Below, piece after piece: positions 63,935 through 64,000 of a stretch of DNA of 64,000 nucleotides (the stretch's first letter is position 1; every line of letters starts with the position of its first letter). The notes under the pieces are model-generated. The model ran no database searches and was not told the origin of the DNA. It was given only the letters and a program-made list of their open reading frames with translations. Origin of the DNA: Salminus brasiliensis (Eukaryota; Chordata; Actinopteri; Characiformes; Bryconidae); contig NC_132888.1 of assembly GCF_030463535.1 (NCBI RefSeq), positions 1,125,272 through 1,189,271 on the forward strand, read 5' to 3'. A program made the position numbers and the translations under genes.

Positions 63935-64000
63935 CCTAGGTAGGGAACGTGTATGCCGATTTCCGCTTCCCCGTTGTGTTCTCGTCAGAATCTCGCGATA
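63935..64000. promoter_or_regulatory. Possible promoter of a gene beyond the window
   Basis: The final 60 bases turn abruptly CpG-containing after an AT-rich stretch. They hold TTCCGCTTCC (ETS-like) and end with TCTCGCGATA, close to the TCTCGCGAGA element of housekeeping promoters. No coding sequence is visible. Confidence 0.35.

Overview
The window is vertebrate nuclear DNA, almost certainly from a ray-finned fish. It holds intron-rich genes with GT-AG splice sites whose proteins align end to end with vertebrate RABGGTB, ACADM and HECTD3. The background is rich in microsatellites, minisatellites, Tc1-like and MITE-like elements, tRNA-derived SINEs and an endogenous retrovirus. I cannot name the species from sequence alone; an otophysan fish is a guess.

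Layout. 1-5390: downstream flank of RABGGTB, with a GA-rich minisatellite, a TCAG-type tandem array and a MITE. 5391-16785 (minus): RABGGTB, 9 coding exons, 331 aa, intact. 18312-27239 (minus): ACADM, 12 coding exons, 424 aa, intact, about 1.5 kb upstream of RABGGTB on the same strand. 27754-35436: a 7.7-kb LTR retrovirus-like element, minus strand, with near-identical LTRs but a badly decayed and internally deleted coding region; it lies about 0.5 kb upstream of the ACADM start codon. 38204-59467 (plus): HECTD3, 21 coding exons, 854 aa, intact, divergent from ACADM. 59586-64000: repeats, a broken Tc1 transposase and, at the very end, promoter-like sequence.

The three genes do not form one pathway. 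RABGGTB is the catalytic subunit that prenylates Rab GTPases, ACADM is mitochondrial medium-chain acyl-CoA dehydrogenase, and HECTD3 is a HECT E3 ubiquitin ligase. From general knowledge, ACADM-RABGGTB tandem linkage is also found in human, whereas HECTD3 lies elsewhere on the same human chromosome.

The unusual content is in the introns. One minisatellite core fills most of RABGGTB intron 1 (about 3.1 kb), sits inverted on the far side of exons 2-3, and makes up nearly all of HECTD3 intron 2 and much of intron 5. A second minisatellite (72/82 bp) is shared by ACADM introns 10 and 11 and HECTD3 intron 16. RABGGTB introns also carry a perfect 125-bp palindrome and a 1.2-kb foldback element. Several HECTD3 splice sites abut long TG tracts, and one ACADM intron uses a GC donor. 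I see no CRISPR, prokaryotic-type system or undescribed gene cluster. Exon limits were placed by eye from splice signals and homology recalled from memory; no search was run.
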